Shown: piece by piece, positions 48,464 through 58,512 of the stretch | Position numbering within the stretch: position 1 is the stretch's first letter | Layout of the letters: every line of letters begins with the position of its first letter | Assembly: GCA_029690005.1 (NCBI GenBank) | Contig: CP121458.1 | Coordinates: 5,687,952 to 5,751,951, forward strand | Direction of reading: 5' to 3' | Length of the DNA stretch: 64,000 bases | DNA from: Prescottella defluvii | GTDB lineage: Bacteria; Actinomycetota; Actinomycetes; Mycobacteriales; Mycobacteriaceae | The notes under the pieces: model-generated | The model's input: the letters and a program-made list of their open reading frames with translations, nothing else | Told to the model about the DNA's origin: nothing | The model's database searches: none | Position numbers and translations under genes: made by a program

Positions 48464-49249
48464 ATGGACCTTGACCTTGCCGGGAAGACCGCCGTCGTCA
48501 CGGGCGCGAGCAAAGGCATCGGGCTGGCGGTGACGACCGCACTGGTAGCCGAGGGCGCCCACGTGGTCGCCGGGTCACGAACTCTCACAACCGAACTCGA
48601 ATCGTTGATTCCGGGCGGGGCAGTGACGTTCGTGCCGTGCGACCTGTCCACCCCCACCGGACCCGACGCACTGATCGCGGCCGCTACCGACCTGGGCGGG
48701 GTCGACGTCCTGGTCAACAACGCCGGCTCGGCGACGCCGCGAATCGGCGGCCTCGCGAGCGTGTCGGACGACGACTGGCTCGCCACACTGACGCTCAATC
48801 TCCTGTCCGCGGTTCGCACGACTCGCGCGGCGCTCCCCCAGCTGCAGCGGCGTGGCGGCGGCTCCGTCGTCACGGTCAGCTCGGTCAACTCTTTCCTGCC
48901 GGACCCCGCGGTGGTCGACTACTGCGCCTCGAAGGCCGCGCTCACGAACTTCTGCAAGGCGCTGTCCAAAGAGGTTGCTCGAAAGGATATTCGGGTCAAT
49001 ACGGTCAGCCCCGGACCAGTCTCGACCGCCCTGTGGCTCGGCGAGCAGGGGGTCGCGACCGTCGTCGCGAGCGTCAGCGGCACCACTCCGCAGGCGGTCA
49101 CGGACGCGGCGGCCGCGGGATCCGAGACCGGGAGGTTCACCCGCCCCGAGGAGGTCGCGGACCTGGTGCTGTTCCTGGCGAGTGCCCGGTCCGGCAACAT
49201 CACCGGCGCCGACTTCGTGATCGACGGCGGCCTGATCAAGACCCTGTGA
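48464..49249 (+). CDS. Short-chain dehydrogenase/reductase
   Basis: A 261-residue intact classical SDR. Cofactor loop VVTGASKGIGLAV, NNAG motif in VLVNNAGSATPR, catalytic Ser in VVTVSSVNSFLP and YxxxK as DYCASKAALTNF. The C-terminal GNITGADFVIDGGLIKTL is typical. NADP is more likely than NAD from the basic residue after the second strand (GSRTL). Followed 20 bases later by a methyltransferase, so a two-gene unit is likely. Confidence 0.93.
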   Translation: MDLDLAGKTAVVTGASKGIGLAVTTALVAEGAHVVAGSRTLTTELESLIPGGAVTFVPCDLSTPTGPDALIAAATDLGGVDVLVNNAGSATPRIGGLASVSDDDWLATLTLNLLSAVRTTRAALPQLQRRGGGSVVTVSSVNSFLPDPAVVDYCASKAALTNFCKALSKEVARKDIRVNTVSPGPVSTALWLGEQGVATVVASVSGTTPQAVTDAAAAGSETGRFTRPEEVADLVLFLASARSGNITGADFVIDGGLIKTL

Positions 49250-49269
49250 CTGCTGGGACGATCAGAGTC

Positions 49270-50028
49270 ATGGATCGCACATTCGACGATCTGGTCGCGG
49301 AGGCCGCGGCCGCATCGGTCGACGGCTGGGAATTCTCGTGGCTCGACGGGCGCGCCACCGAACAGCGTCCGCCGTGGGGCTATCAACGCCTCCTGGGCGA
49401 GCGCCTGGCACGAGCGACGGCCGCACTCGATATCCAGACCGGCGGCGGGGAGGTCCTCGCGGGCGCCGGCGCGATGCCCCGGACGATGGCCGCGACGGAG
49501 TTCTGGCCGCCCAACATCGCCAGGGCCACCGCGTTGCTGCACCCGTTGGGCGCGGTGGTGGTCACCGCCCCGGAAGAGCCGCCACTCCCGTTCGCGGACA
49601 ACGCCTTCGATCTGGTCACGAGCCGTCACCCCAATACCGTGTGGTGGCCGGAGATCGCGCGGGTGCTCGCCCCCGGCGGAACCTACCTGGCCCAGCACGT
49701 GGGCCACGAGAGTGTCTTCGAGCTCGCCGAGTTCTTCCTCGGTCCGCGGCCCGAGGCGCGACGATTACGGCACCCGGACACGGCCGTGTCCGAGGCGCGC
49801 GCCGCCGGGCTCGAGGTCGTGGATCTGCGATTCGAGCGACTGCGCGTCGAGTTCTTCGACATCGGTGCCGTGATCTACTTCCTGCGGAAGGTGATCTGGA
49901 TAGTTCCCGGATTCACGGTCGATACCTACCTCGCCCGACTGCGGGACCTCGACGATCGCATTCGCGCCGAGGGCTCGTTCGTCGCGCACTCCACCCGATT
50001 CCTCATCGAGGCCCGCAAACCCGACTGA
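49270..50028 (+). CDS. SAM-dependent methyltransferase
   Basis: A 252-residue intact protein, start ATG 49270. SAM-binding motif ALDIQTGGGEVLAGAGAMPR, followed by PLPFADNAFDLVTSRHPNTV (motif II) and ARVLAPGGTYLAQHVG (motif III), a class I methyltransferase. The substrate is unknown. Its gene follows an SDR closely. Confidence 0.9.
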   Translation: MDRTFDDLVAEAAAASVDGWEFSWLDGRATEQRPPWGYQRLLGERLARATAALDIQTGGGEVLAGAGAMPRTMAATEFWPPNIARATALLHPLGAVVVTAPEEPPLPFADNAFDLVTSRHPNTVWWPEIARVLAPGGTYLAQHVGHESVFELAEFFLGPRPEARRLRHPDTAVSEARAAGLEVVDLRFERLRVEFFDIGAVIYFLRKVIWIVPGFTVDTYLARLRDLDDRIRAEGSFVAHSTRFLIEARKPD

Positions 50029-50035
50029 GGTCGGG
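50020..50035. terminator. Short hairpin at a convergent junction
   Basis: Six-base arms 50020-50025 and 50030-50035 with a TGAG loop overlap the methyltransferase stop and precede the end of the monooxygenase gene on the other strand. A weak terminator candidate only. Confidence 0.35.
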
Positions 50036-50043
50036 ATCCGGTG

Positions 50044-50679
50044 TCAGGACGCGCGCGCGTGGCGGACCAGCCCGAACCGCGCGAGCGCCTCGTCGACCGT
50101 TCCGGACACGGTGACCAGACCACGACGTTCGAGCCACGGCAGGGTTCCGTCGACGACGTGCCCGAGAACTTTCGGCAGCGCGAGCGGAAGCAGGGTCACA
50201 CCGTCGGCGACGTCGGCTGCGTGGATGTCCGCGACGAGACTCGCCAACCCCTGTGCGGTGCCGATGTACGACAGCGACGACGGCTGGTGCGGCACCCCCA
50301 GCGTCTCGTCGAGGAGCGCGAGTTCGGCACGGGCGCTGCGGGAGTCGACTGAGATCAGGGTTTCGACGTCGACCAGGACGGCGACGGTGTCGGGGTCGCG
50401 GCCCTCGGCGGCCACCTGCGCGCGGATTCGACTGCGGGTCTGCTGGGCCTCACGCAGGTCGACGGCCTGGATGCGGTGGACGACCGGCGGCTGGGCGGCG
50501 AGGTCGAGGGTATCGGGGCCGACGGTCAGGTCGACCCAGTAGTCGGGGCCGGTCAACGGGACGTTCCCGGCGACGCGGGCGGCGGCGGGATGATGCCCCG
50601 CACCGGTCAGTTCGACGGCCACGCGCAGCGGGCGGCGCGGGGCGGAGCTATGGACGGAAGCGAAAACGGACTGGGACAT
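50044..50679 (-). CDS. Luciferase-like (LLM) FMN-dependent monooxygenase-like protein, short form
   Basis: A 211-residue intact protein, start ATG 50679 behind GAGGAA. The C-terminal segments LSYIGTAQGLASLVADIHAA and VVDGTLPWLERRGLV resemble the end of FMNH2-dependent alkanesulfonate or nitrilotriacetate monooxygenases, with a typical ADGVTLLPLALP strand. It is about half the normal length and lacks the N-terminal catalytic barrel half, so it may be a non-catalytic or specialised member. A RRHVDL leader peptide lies ahead of it, pointing to sulfur metabolism. Confidence 0.65.
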   Translation of the reverse strand: MSQSVFASVHSSAPRRPLRVAVELTGAGHHPAAARVAGNVPLTGPDYWVDLTVGPDTLDLAAQPPVVHRIQAVDLREAQQTRSRIRAQVAAEGRDPDTVAVLVDVETLISVDSRSARAELALLDETLGVPHQPSSLSYIGTAQGLASLVADIHAADVADGVTLLPLALPKVLGHVVDGTLPWLERRGLVTVSGTVDEALARFGLVRHARAS

Positions 50680-50722
50680 GGCGATTCCTCGAGAGAAGGC
50701 AAGTGGTGGACAGCGCGGGACG

Positions 50723-50806
50723 TCAGCGCGTACACATACCCGAGGAGGTGCGGCACAGGTCGACATGGCGGCGGGACCACTGGCTGCCCGCGTACCTCGA
50801 CTCCAT
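50723..50806 (-). CDS. RRHVDL-type leader peptide (27 codons)
   Basis: ATG 50806 to TGA 50723. The second half reads SRRHVDLCRTSSGMCTR. Very short ORFs with RRHVDL-x-R and a cysteine near the end are annotated as putative leader peptides before sulfur genes in many actinobacteria, especially Streptomyces. A TANNNT hexamer TAGCGT (50819-50814) ends seven bases before the ATG, so the transcript is probably leaderless. 43 bases separate the stop from the monooxygenase start. Confidence 0.75.
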   Translation of the reverse strand: MESRYAGSQWSRRHVDLCRTSSGMCTR

Positions 50807-50870
50807 GCGCGTCACGCTATCCCCGATTCTCTCCCCCACCACAGTTCGAATCACACCGATTCCGAGTCTG

Positions 50871-52185
50871 TTACACGCATTCGGAGGCGCCGGCGGCCTC
50901 CGTCGAGAAGCCACGGGTCTCGGGAACCGGGTTCCACAGGCCGTCGGTCTTGCCGTAGTTCCAGGTCGCCTCGCCGGCGACGAGCTGACGGACGGCCGCG
51001 ATGAGGCGCTCGACGTCGTCGGCGGTGGTGCCCAGGCCGAGGCTCGCGCGGACGGCACCGTCGCCGTATCCGATGCGGTTGAGGATCGGGTGGGCGCAGA
51101 AGCGACCGTCGCGCACGCCGATCCCGTGCTCGGCCGAGAGGTACGCGGCGATCTCGCCGGGCTCGAAGCCGTCGATCGTGAAGGTGACGATGCCGACGCT
51201 GTCCGGGGCGTCCGACCACAGGCGCAGCAGCTCGACGCCGTCGAGCTCGCCGAGGCCCTCCGCCAGGCGCGTCGACAGCACGCGCTCGTGCTCGACGACC
51301 TTCTCGAAGTCCAACGCGGACAGCGCATCGCATGCAGCGGCGAGGGCTGCCACACCGAGGACGTTGGGGCTGCCGGCCTCGTGGCGCGCGGGGGCGGGCG
51401 CCCAGCAGGTCTCGTCGATCTTCACCTCGCGCACGGCGCCACCGCCGGCGAGGTAGGGCTCGGCCTCGTCGAGCCAGTCGCGGCGGCCGACCAGCACGCC
51501 GGCACCGAACGGCGCGTACAGCTTGTGACCGGAGAACGCCAGGTAGTCGATGCCCGTCTCGGCGAGGTTCACGCGACGGTGCGGGGTTAGCTGAGCGCCG
51601 TCGATCAGGACGCGGGCGCCGCAGCGGTGCGCGGCCTCGACCAGCTCGGCGATCGGCAGCACCTCACCGGTGACGTTGGAGGCACCGGTGATCGCGAGCA
51701 GCGCGGCGGGCTTGGCACACAGCTCCGCGACGATACGACGGATGGTCTCGGCGACCGTGTCACCGGCCTCGACCTTGCGGAGTCTTCCACGGCAACAGGT
51801 TTGCGTGGTGCTCGATGTCGAGGACCACGACGTCACCGGGGACGCAGTTCGCGAGGAGGTTGAGCGAGTCCGTGGTGTTGCGGGTGAAGACCACCACCTG
51901 GTTGGCGTCCGCGCCCACGAAACGCTCGACGGATCCGCGGGCGTTCTCGTAGGCCTCGGTGCTCACGCGGGAGGCGTAGCCGGCGCCGCGGTGCACGCTG
52001 GCGTAGAACGGCAGCAGCTCCTGAATCCGGTCGGTGACCTGCGCCAATGCGGGTGCGCTGGCCGCGTAGTCGAAGTTCGCGTAGGTGCAGGTTCCACCCC
52101 CGACGAGCGGAACCTGCAAGTCACAGCCCGACACACGGGCGAGCGGAGAGGTGCCACAAGCGTCGGCGGTCAGTACAGCGGTCAT
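50871..52185 (-). CDS. Class V aminotransferase / cysteine desulfurase-like enzyme (frame broken once)
   Basis: Start ATG 52185. PLP enzyme with NTTDSLNLLANC and DIEHHANLLPW in the N-terminal part; after one extra A near 51781 it continues KVEAGDTVAETI. The PLP lysine is in YLAFSGHKLYAPFGAGVLVG, preceded by RVLIDGAQLTPH with the pyridine-binding aspartate. About 437 residues after repair. The class includes SufS-type cysteine desulfurases and cysteine/selenocysteine lyases; the sulfur role is supported by the SAM-IV riboswitch directly upstream. No sufBCD genes are adjacent, so a general Fe-S role is unlikely. Confidence 0.85.
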
Positions 52186-52237
52186 CACAACATCCTTCGA
52201 GTCTTGGGACTCGTCAGCGATGAGAGTTGACGCCATC

Positions 52238-52354
52238 GGAGCCCGCGCTTGCCATGTCCTTGTGGACCATGACCTGGTCGTCACCCGGAGCACCCCACCG
52301 CGGTTGGAGGGTTGCCGACCAGCTAGCCGGGGCTTGACGCTGGTACTCGTGACC
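52238..52354 (-). promoter_or_regulatory. SAM-IV riboswitch
   Basis: Read on the minus strand, the region begins GGTCACGAGTACCAGCG and carries the core GGCAACCCTCCAACCGCGG (52305-52287), then GGTGGGGTGCTCCGGGTGAC and the closing GGCAAGCGCGGGCTCC. From memory this matches the mycobacterial SAM-IV aptamer almost base for base in the conserved parts, including the pseudoknot arms. It ends about 50 bases before the class V aminotransferase start, so S-adenosylmethionine should lower expression of that gene. The remaining parts of the gap 52186-52424 contain nothing else. Confidence 0.92.
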
Positions 52355-52424
52355 TGGCAACGAGAATGGCAGAGCGATTCCGGCGGTGTCAACCCGAATC
52401 CCGGAAGTCGCGAAGAGACGGCCG

Positions 52425-53669
52425 TCACACCGAGTCGAGCTCGGCGAGCCGACGCTCGAGGAACCGACGCGACGACGCGGTGCGGGCCAGCGGAACCGCA
52501 CGCCGATACTCGGCAACGGCCTCGGCGCGCCGCCCCGCCCGGCGGAGAAGGTCCGCCCGCACCGCGGTCACCGCGTGATCGAGCTGGGCCACTGCACCGA
52601 CGGCCGCCACGGCCTGTAGCCCCGCGTCCGGGCCGTCCCGAAATCCCACTGCCACGGCACGATTGACCCGAACGGCAGGCGAGTCCCCGAGCTCGAGCAG
52701 CCGGTCGTAGCCCGCGACGATCACCGACCAGTCGGTGTCGGCGAACGTCGGGGCGACGGCGTGCGCGGCCGCGATGGTCGCCTCGGTGACATAGCGTCCG
52801 CCACCACGTTCACACGCAACGGCCAAGCGCGCCAAGCCTTCCGATATCTTCGCCCGATCCCAACGACCACGGTCCTGCTCGTCGAGCGGCACCGCCTCGC
52901 CCGTGTCGTCGAGGCGCACCCGGCGGCGGCTGTCCTGCAGGCACATCAGCGCGGTCAGCCCCCACACCTCGGACTCCGTCGGCATCAGTTCGCACAACAG
53001 ACGCCCCAACCGCAACGCCTCGTCGCACAGTTCACCACGCACGCCCTCCTCCCCCGCGGTGGACGAATATCCCTCCGTGAAAACGAGATACACGCACGAG
53101 AGCACCACCGGCAGACGCTCGGGTAGCAGTTCTTCGGGCGGTAGGCGCAGCGGAATTCCGGCGTTGCGGATCTTGGCCTTGGCGCGACTGAGCCGTTGTC
53201 CGACGGTGGATTCGGGCTGCAGGAAGGCGCGCGAGATCTCGGTGGTGGTGAGCCCGCAGACCAGCCGAAGCGTCAGCGCGACCTGAGACTGCACCGACAG
53301 CGCCGGGTGGCAGCACGTGAAGATCAGCCGCAACCGGTCGTCCGCCACCGGAACCACCTCCACGGATTCGTCCGACTCGGGCTGCTGCCGGAACGCGTCC
53401 TCCTCGCGTGACCCGCGCAAACTGTCGCGCCGCAGGCGGTCGATCGCCCGGTTCCGGGCGACGGTCGTGATCCACGCCCCCGGCTTGCGGGGAGCTCCGT
53501 CGACGGGCCACGTGCGCAGGGCCTCCGCGAACGCGTCCTGCACGGCGTCCTCGGCGATCTCGATGTCCCCGACGAGACGGGCGACGGTGGCCAGCGCGCG
53601 TCCGGACTCCTCGCGGAACACGCGCGTCAGATCCACCGTCGCCGCCACCCCGGTCACCTCATTCGGCAA
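52425..53669 (-). CDS. ECF42-family sigma factor with TPR-like C-terminal domain
   Basis: A 414-residue intact protein, start ATG 53669. Sigma-2: ALATVARLVGDIEIAEDAVQ, ARNRAIDRLRRDS; sigma-4: RLIFTCCHPALSVQSQVALT, LTTTEISRAFLQPESTVGQR. The long C-terminal domain (SCVYLVFTEGYSSTAGEEGV, then helical repeats to RRFLERRLAELDSV) is the DUF6596/TPR-like extension diagnostic of ECF42 and replaces an anti-sigma factor. It overlaps its DGPF partner gene by 11 bases. Confidence 0.94.
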   Translation of the reverse strand: MPNEVTGVAATVDLTRVFREESGRALATVARLVGDIEIAEDAVQDAFAEALRTWPVDGAPRKPGAWITTVARNRAIDRLRRDSLRGSREEDAFRQQPESDESVEVVPVADDRLRLIFTCCHPALSVQSQVALTLRLVCGLTTTEISRAFLQPESTVGQRLSRAKAKIRNAGIPLRLPPEELLPERLPVVLSCVYLVFTEGYSSTAGEEGVRGELCDEALRLGRLLCELMPTESEVWGLTALMCLQDSRRRVRLDDTGEAVPLDEQDRGRWDRAKISEGLARLAVACERGGGRYVTEATIAAAHAVAPTFADTDWSVIVAGYDRLLELGDSPAVRVNRAVAVGFRDGPDAGLQAVAAVGAVAQLDHAVTAVRADLLRRAGRRAEAVAEYRRAVPLARTASSRRFLERRLAELDSV

Positions 53670-54362
53670 CGATCTGCCGGAGCTCGACGCACCCCTTCGG
53701 GCCGAGCGGGATCTGCGACGCCAGCGCGACAGCCGCGTCCCGGTCGGGCGCCGCCAGCACGTAGATGCCGTTCGCGATCTCGTTGGCCTCCGTGAACGGC
53801 CCGTCCGTCAGCAACATTTCCCCGTCGCGCAGTCGCACGGTGGTCGCCGACGTCGGCTGGTACAGCGCCCCGGAACCCTTGATCCGGTCGCCGGCGATCT
53901 CGTTGAACCGCAGGTGTTCGGCAACGCGCGCGTCCCATTCGGCCGACCCCGGTTCGTTCGCGGACCCGAGCGGTTCACGCAGCAGCGCCGCCCACCACGA
54001 GCCGACCGGTTCGTCCTTCGCGTTCCAGAACACCATCGGCCACAGCTCGACATGCCCGGTCGAGACCTCCGGGATCTGCCGCACCAGGGACAGTGCGGCA
54101 TCCAGGTCGGCGGCGTCGAACACGTAGTAGCCGCCGACCACCTCGGACGTCTCCGCGAACGGGCCGTCCGTGACCAGCGCGTTCCCGCCGTCGTGCCGGA
54201 TCGTCGCGGCCTCCGAACTCGGGTACAGCCCGCCGCCCGCGACCGCCTCCTGGGCCTTGGTCCAGAACTCCTGGTGTCGTTGCATCGACGCGGCGTACTC
54301 GTCGGTGCCGGGAATCGGCTCGGGCCGCCGTGCTCGGCGCCGAGCAATGCCAGGTAGTACAT
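53659..54362 (-). CDS. DGPF/YCII-related protein, two domains (ECF42 partner), frame broken once
   Basis: Start ATG 54362 (MYYLALLGAEHGG). A G/C run near 54329 is one base short (3 for 4 C on the coding strand), after which PEPIPGTDEYAASMQRHQEF follows. The protein is 234 residues and contains two DGPF domains in tandem: ALVTDGPFAETSEVVGGYYV (residues about 65-85) and MLLTDGPFTEANEIANGIYV (about 180-200). DGPF proteins are the constant neighbours and targets of ECF42 factors; most have a single domain. Biochemical role unknown. Confidence 0.9.
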
Positions 54363-54412
54363 GTCGTCATCCTCCCTCGACGCGGGGCCGGTTACCCCGC
54401 TTTCGTGAACAC

Positions 54413-54439
54413 GACGTGCCGGGAGCGCGGATTTCGACA
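54413..54439 (-). promoter_or_regulatory. ECF42-type promoter
   Basis: On the minus strand TGTCGA (54439-54434), a 17-base spacer, then CGTC (54416-54413), 51 bases before the DGPF gene start. TGTCGA is the -35 element reported for ECF42 targets. It has the same layout as the ECF41 promoter at 10810-10836. A GAGGGAGGA ribosome site follows. Confidence 0.7.
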
Positions 54440-54575
54440 CATCCGGGGAGAATCGTCGGAAAGAACCGAGAGCCTGACCGACGGGTACACGGCGACGGGG
54501 TGTTCATCCACCGGACACCTTGTCGTGAGAGAACCAGGTGCCCGTCCGACCAGGCACAGAGAGGGACAGCCCGGA

Positions 54576-57500
54576 TTGTCTGCCCAGCCAGCAACAGACC
54601 AGACGGATCAGCAGGCGCACGACCTGATGGAACGGGTTCCGGCCCAGTTCCTCAGGTCGTCCCTGGCGCCCGCGCCCCGCACGCTCATCGACATCCTCGA
54701 GGCCACCGCTGCGGCCTATCCGGATGCGACGGCGATCGACGACGGCACCGCGCCCCTGACCTACCTCGAACTACAGGGCGAGATCGCGACCGGCGCCCGC
54801 TGGCTCGCGGACGCCGGGGTGGGCGCGGGCGACCGGGTCGGGGTGCGGATGCCGTCGGGCTCGCGCGACCTGTACGTCGCGATCCTGTCGGTGCTGGCGG
54901 CCGGCGCGGCGTACGTGCCGGTCGACGCCGACGACCCTGACGAGCGCGCCGAACTGGTGTTCGGGGAGGCGCAGGTGGCGGCGATCCTCACCGCCGACGG
55001 CGTCCAGCCCGGCACCGCACCGCATCGCGCCGTCGCTCCCGACGTCCGCCCGCCGACTCCCGACGACGACGCCTGGATCATCTTCACGTCGGGCTCCACA
55101 GGCACCCCGAAAGGCGTCGCGGTCACGCACCGCAACGCGGCCGCGTTCGTGGACGCCGAGGCCCGGATGTTCCTACAGGACAACCCGATCGGCCCCGAGG
55201 ATCGGGTTCTGGCGGGGCTGTCGGTGGCGTTCGACGCGTCGTGCGAGGAGATGTGGCTCGCGTGGCGGCACGGCGCCGCACTGGTCCCCGCACCCCGCTC
55301 GCTGGTGCGCAGCGGCATGGACCTCGGACCATGGCTGGTCTCCCGCGACGTCACCGTCGTCTCCACCGTCCCCACGCTCGCGGCGCTCTGGCCGGCCGAG
55401 GCGCTCGAGGCGGTGCGGCTGTTGATCTTCGGCGGCGAGGCATGCCCGCCCGATCTCGCCGAGCGCCTCGCGGTCCCCGGCCGCGAGGTGTGGAACACCT
55501 ACGGCCCCACCGAGGCCACCGTCGTCGCGTGCGGCGCACTGATGGACGGCACAGGCCCGGTGCGGATCGGTCTGCCGCTCGACGGCTGGGACCTCGCGGT
55601 AGTCGACGCGTCCGATGAGCCGGTCGCAGACGGCGAGGTCGGCGAACTCGTCATCGGCGGAGTCGGGCTCGCGCGGTATCTGGATCCGGCGAAGGACGCC
55701 GAGAAGTACGCGCCGATGCCCACGCTCGGCTGGGACCGCGCCTACCGCAGCGGCGACCTGGTCCGCCTCGACACCGCCGGCCTGCTCTTCCAGGGCCGCG
55801 CCGACGACCAGGTCAAGCTGGGCGGACGCCGCATCGAACTCGGCGAGGTCGACAACGCGCTCCAGCACCTACCCGGGGTGAGCGGTGCGGCCGCCGCGGT
55901 CCGCAAGACCGCGGCCGGCACATCGATCCTCGTCGGCTACCTCGCCAGCACCGACCCGAACTTCGACCTGAAGGCGGCCCGAGACCAGCTGGCCGAGCAG
56001 CTGCCCGCCGCCCTCGTGCCCAGGCTGGCGCTGGTCGACGAACTGCCGACCCGCACGTCCGGCAAGGTCGACCGGAACGCGTTGCCGTGGCCGCTGCCCG
56101 GCACAGAAAACGATCCGGGGACGCACTGGGCCTCGACGGCACCGCCGCGTGGGTCGCCGGACTCTGGACGTCGATCCTCGGTGCCGGCATCACCGGGACC
56201 GACGACGACTTCTTCGAACTGGGCGGCGGCTCGCTGTCCGCGGCCCAGCTGGTGACGGCCCTGCGCGAGCGTTTCCCCGAGGTGACCGTCGCGCAGCTGT
56301 ACGACCACCCCCGCCTGGGATCGCTCGCCGAGTTCCTCGACGCGCTCTCCCCGCCGAGACCGTCGCACCGCGCCACGTCGAGCCCACCCCGCGCCGCGCG
56401 CAGGTCACGCAGATCGCAGCAACCGTGCCGCTGATGACGCTCACCGGCCTTCAGTGGGTGACGTGGCTGGCGATCGCCGGCAACGTACTGGCGTGGTTCG
56501 ACGTGTCATGGAAGACACCGCCGCCGACATTGTCCTGGTGGTGGGTGGCGCTCGCGTTCGTCCTCTTCATCACGCCGGTGGGACGCATGGCGATCGCGGT
56601 CGCCGGCACCCGGCTGCTGCTGCGCGGGCTGAAACCGGGCACGTACCGGCGCGGCGGACCCGAGCACCTGCGCCTGTGGGTGGCGCTGCGCCTCGTCGAG
56701 GCCAGCGGCGCCGACAACCTGTCCGGCGCACCGTGGATGCTGTACTTCGCCCGCGCCCTGGGTGCACGGGTGGGGCGCGGCGTCGACCTGCACACCCTCC
56801 CACCGGTCACCGGCATGCTCGTGCTCGGCGACGGCTGTTCCGTCGAACCCGAGGTGGACCTGTCCGGACACTGGATCGACGGCGACGTCGTGCACATCGG
56901 CGAGATCCGCATCGGGGCCGGTGCCGCCGTCGGGGCCCGCTCGACGCTGCTGCCCGGCGCCCGCATCGGCCGCGGCGCCGAGGTGGCCCCGGGCTCGGCG
57001 GTGTTCGGAAAGGTCAAGGCCGGTCAGCACTGGGCCGGCTCGCCCGCCGTCAAGGTCGGCAAGGCGACGCACCCGTGGCCCGATCACACGCCGCGGCGCG
57101 CCACGCGCTGGGTCCCGATCTTCGGCGTCACCTCCGTCGTGCTCGCGGGTATGCCGATATTCGGCCTCGCCGCCGGCCTGTTCCTGATCGGGTGGCGGGT
57201 GCGCGGCGCCGCCGACCTCGGCGATGCGTTCTGGCGGGCGCTGGCGATCCTGCCCGTCGCGTCGCTGCTCAGCCTGTTCGTCTTCGCCGCCCTGACGGTG
57301 ATCGCGGTGCGACTGCTGTCGATCGGGCTCACCGAGGGCTACCACCCGGTGCGCAGCCGCGTCGGCTGGCAGGCGTGGGCCACCGAGCGCCTCATGGACT
57401 CGGCCCGCACGTTCCTGTTCCCGCTGTACGCGAGTCTGCTGACGCCGCTCTGGCTGAAGCTGCTGGGCGCCAAGGTGGGCCGCGACACCGAGATCTCGAC

Positions 57501-58512
57501 GGCCCTCGTGCTGCCCAAGTTCACGACGGTCGCCGACGGCGCCTTCCTCGCCGACGACACGATGGTCGCGAGCTACGAACTCGGCGGCGGCTGGATGCGC
57601 ATCGAACCGGCCAAGGTCGGCAAGCGCGCGTTCCTCGGCAACTCCGGCATGGCCGGACCCGGCCGACGCGTCCCCAAGAACGGCCTGGTCGCGGTGCTGT
57701 CGGCTGCCCCGAGCAAGGCGAAGTCGGGATCGTCGTGGCTGGGCAGCCCGCCCGTTCGATTGCGCCGGGCGGCGACGGAGTCCGACACCGCCCGCACCTT
57801 CGACCCGCCGCTGCGACTCAAGATCGCCCGCGCGATCGTCGAGACCTGCCGGCTGATCCCGGTCATGGTGACCTTCGGCATCGGCGTGGGCGTGCTGTTC
57901 ACGCTCGCGTGGCTGGTGTCGGTCGGCGGCTTCTGGCTCGCCGCCCTGTGCGGCGGCCTGGTCCTGATGATCGCGGGCGCGGTCGCCGGGGCGGTGTCGG
58001 TGGCCGCGAAGTGGCTCGTCGTCGGCCGGATCGGCACCGTCGAGCACCCGCTGTGGAGCTCGTTCGTGTGGCGTAACGAGGTGTCCGACGCGTTCGTCGA
58101 GACCGTCGCCGCGCCGTGGTTCGCCCGCGCCGCCAACGGCACGGCCGTGATGAACGTGTGGCTGCGCGGTCTCGGCGCGACCATCGGCCGCGGCGTGTGG
58201 TGCGAGACGTACTGGCTGCCCGAGGCCGACCTGGTGACGCTCGGCGACGGCGCCACCGTCGAGCGGGGGTGCGTGGTGCAGACCCACCTGTTCCATGATC
58301 GGATCATGTCCATGGACACCGTCACGTTGGGCGCGGGTGCCACCCTCGGCCCGCACTGCGTCGCGCTGCCCGCCGCCGGACTCGGCGACGGCGCCACCGT
58401 CGGCCCCGCCTCTCTGGTCATGCGCGGCGACGTCGTCCCGCCGTCGACTCGGTGGCAGGGCAATCCGATTGCGCCGTGGAATGATTCGACGCTGGACGGC
58501 GGCGCGCGATGA
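54576..58512 (+). CDS. Pls/PosA-family single-module peptide synthetase (epsilon-poly-lysine synthetase-like), frame broken twice
   Basis: Likely start TTG 54576. Adenylation domain: A3 IIFTSGSTGTPKGVAV (residue ~169), A4 FDASCEEMWLAWRHGA (~217), A5 NTYGPTEATV, A7 YRSGDLVR, A8 GRADDQVKLGGRRIELGEVD, A10 RTSGKVDRNALP (~490). Carrier domain DDFFELGGGSLSAAQL at ~543, whose serine takes phosphopantetheine. Then six membrane spans separating three hexapeptide-rich (left-handed helix) domains. This is the domain order of epsilon-poly-L-lysine synthetase; repaired length is about 1312 residues, matching the family. Breaks: 56113 (A run 4 for 5) and 56354 (C run 4 for 5). The monomer is unknown. Overlaps the peptidase gene by four bases. 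Confidence 0.92.

Noticed and set aside
50820..50870. GTTCGAAT-like motif as SOS box
   Set aside because: Only one half-site matches; the spacing and second arm of the actinobacterial SOS box are missing.
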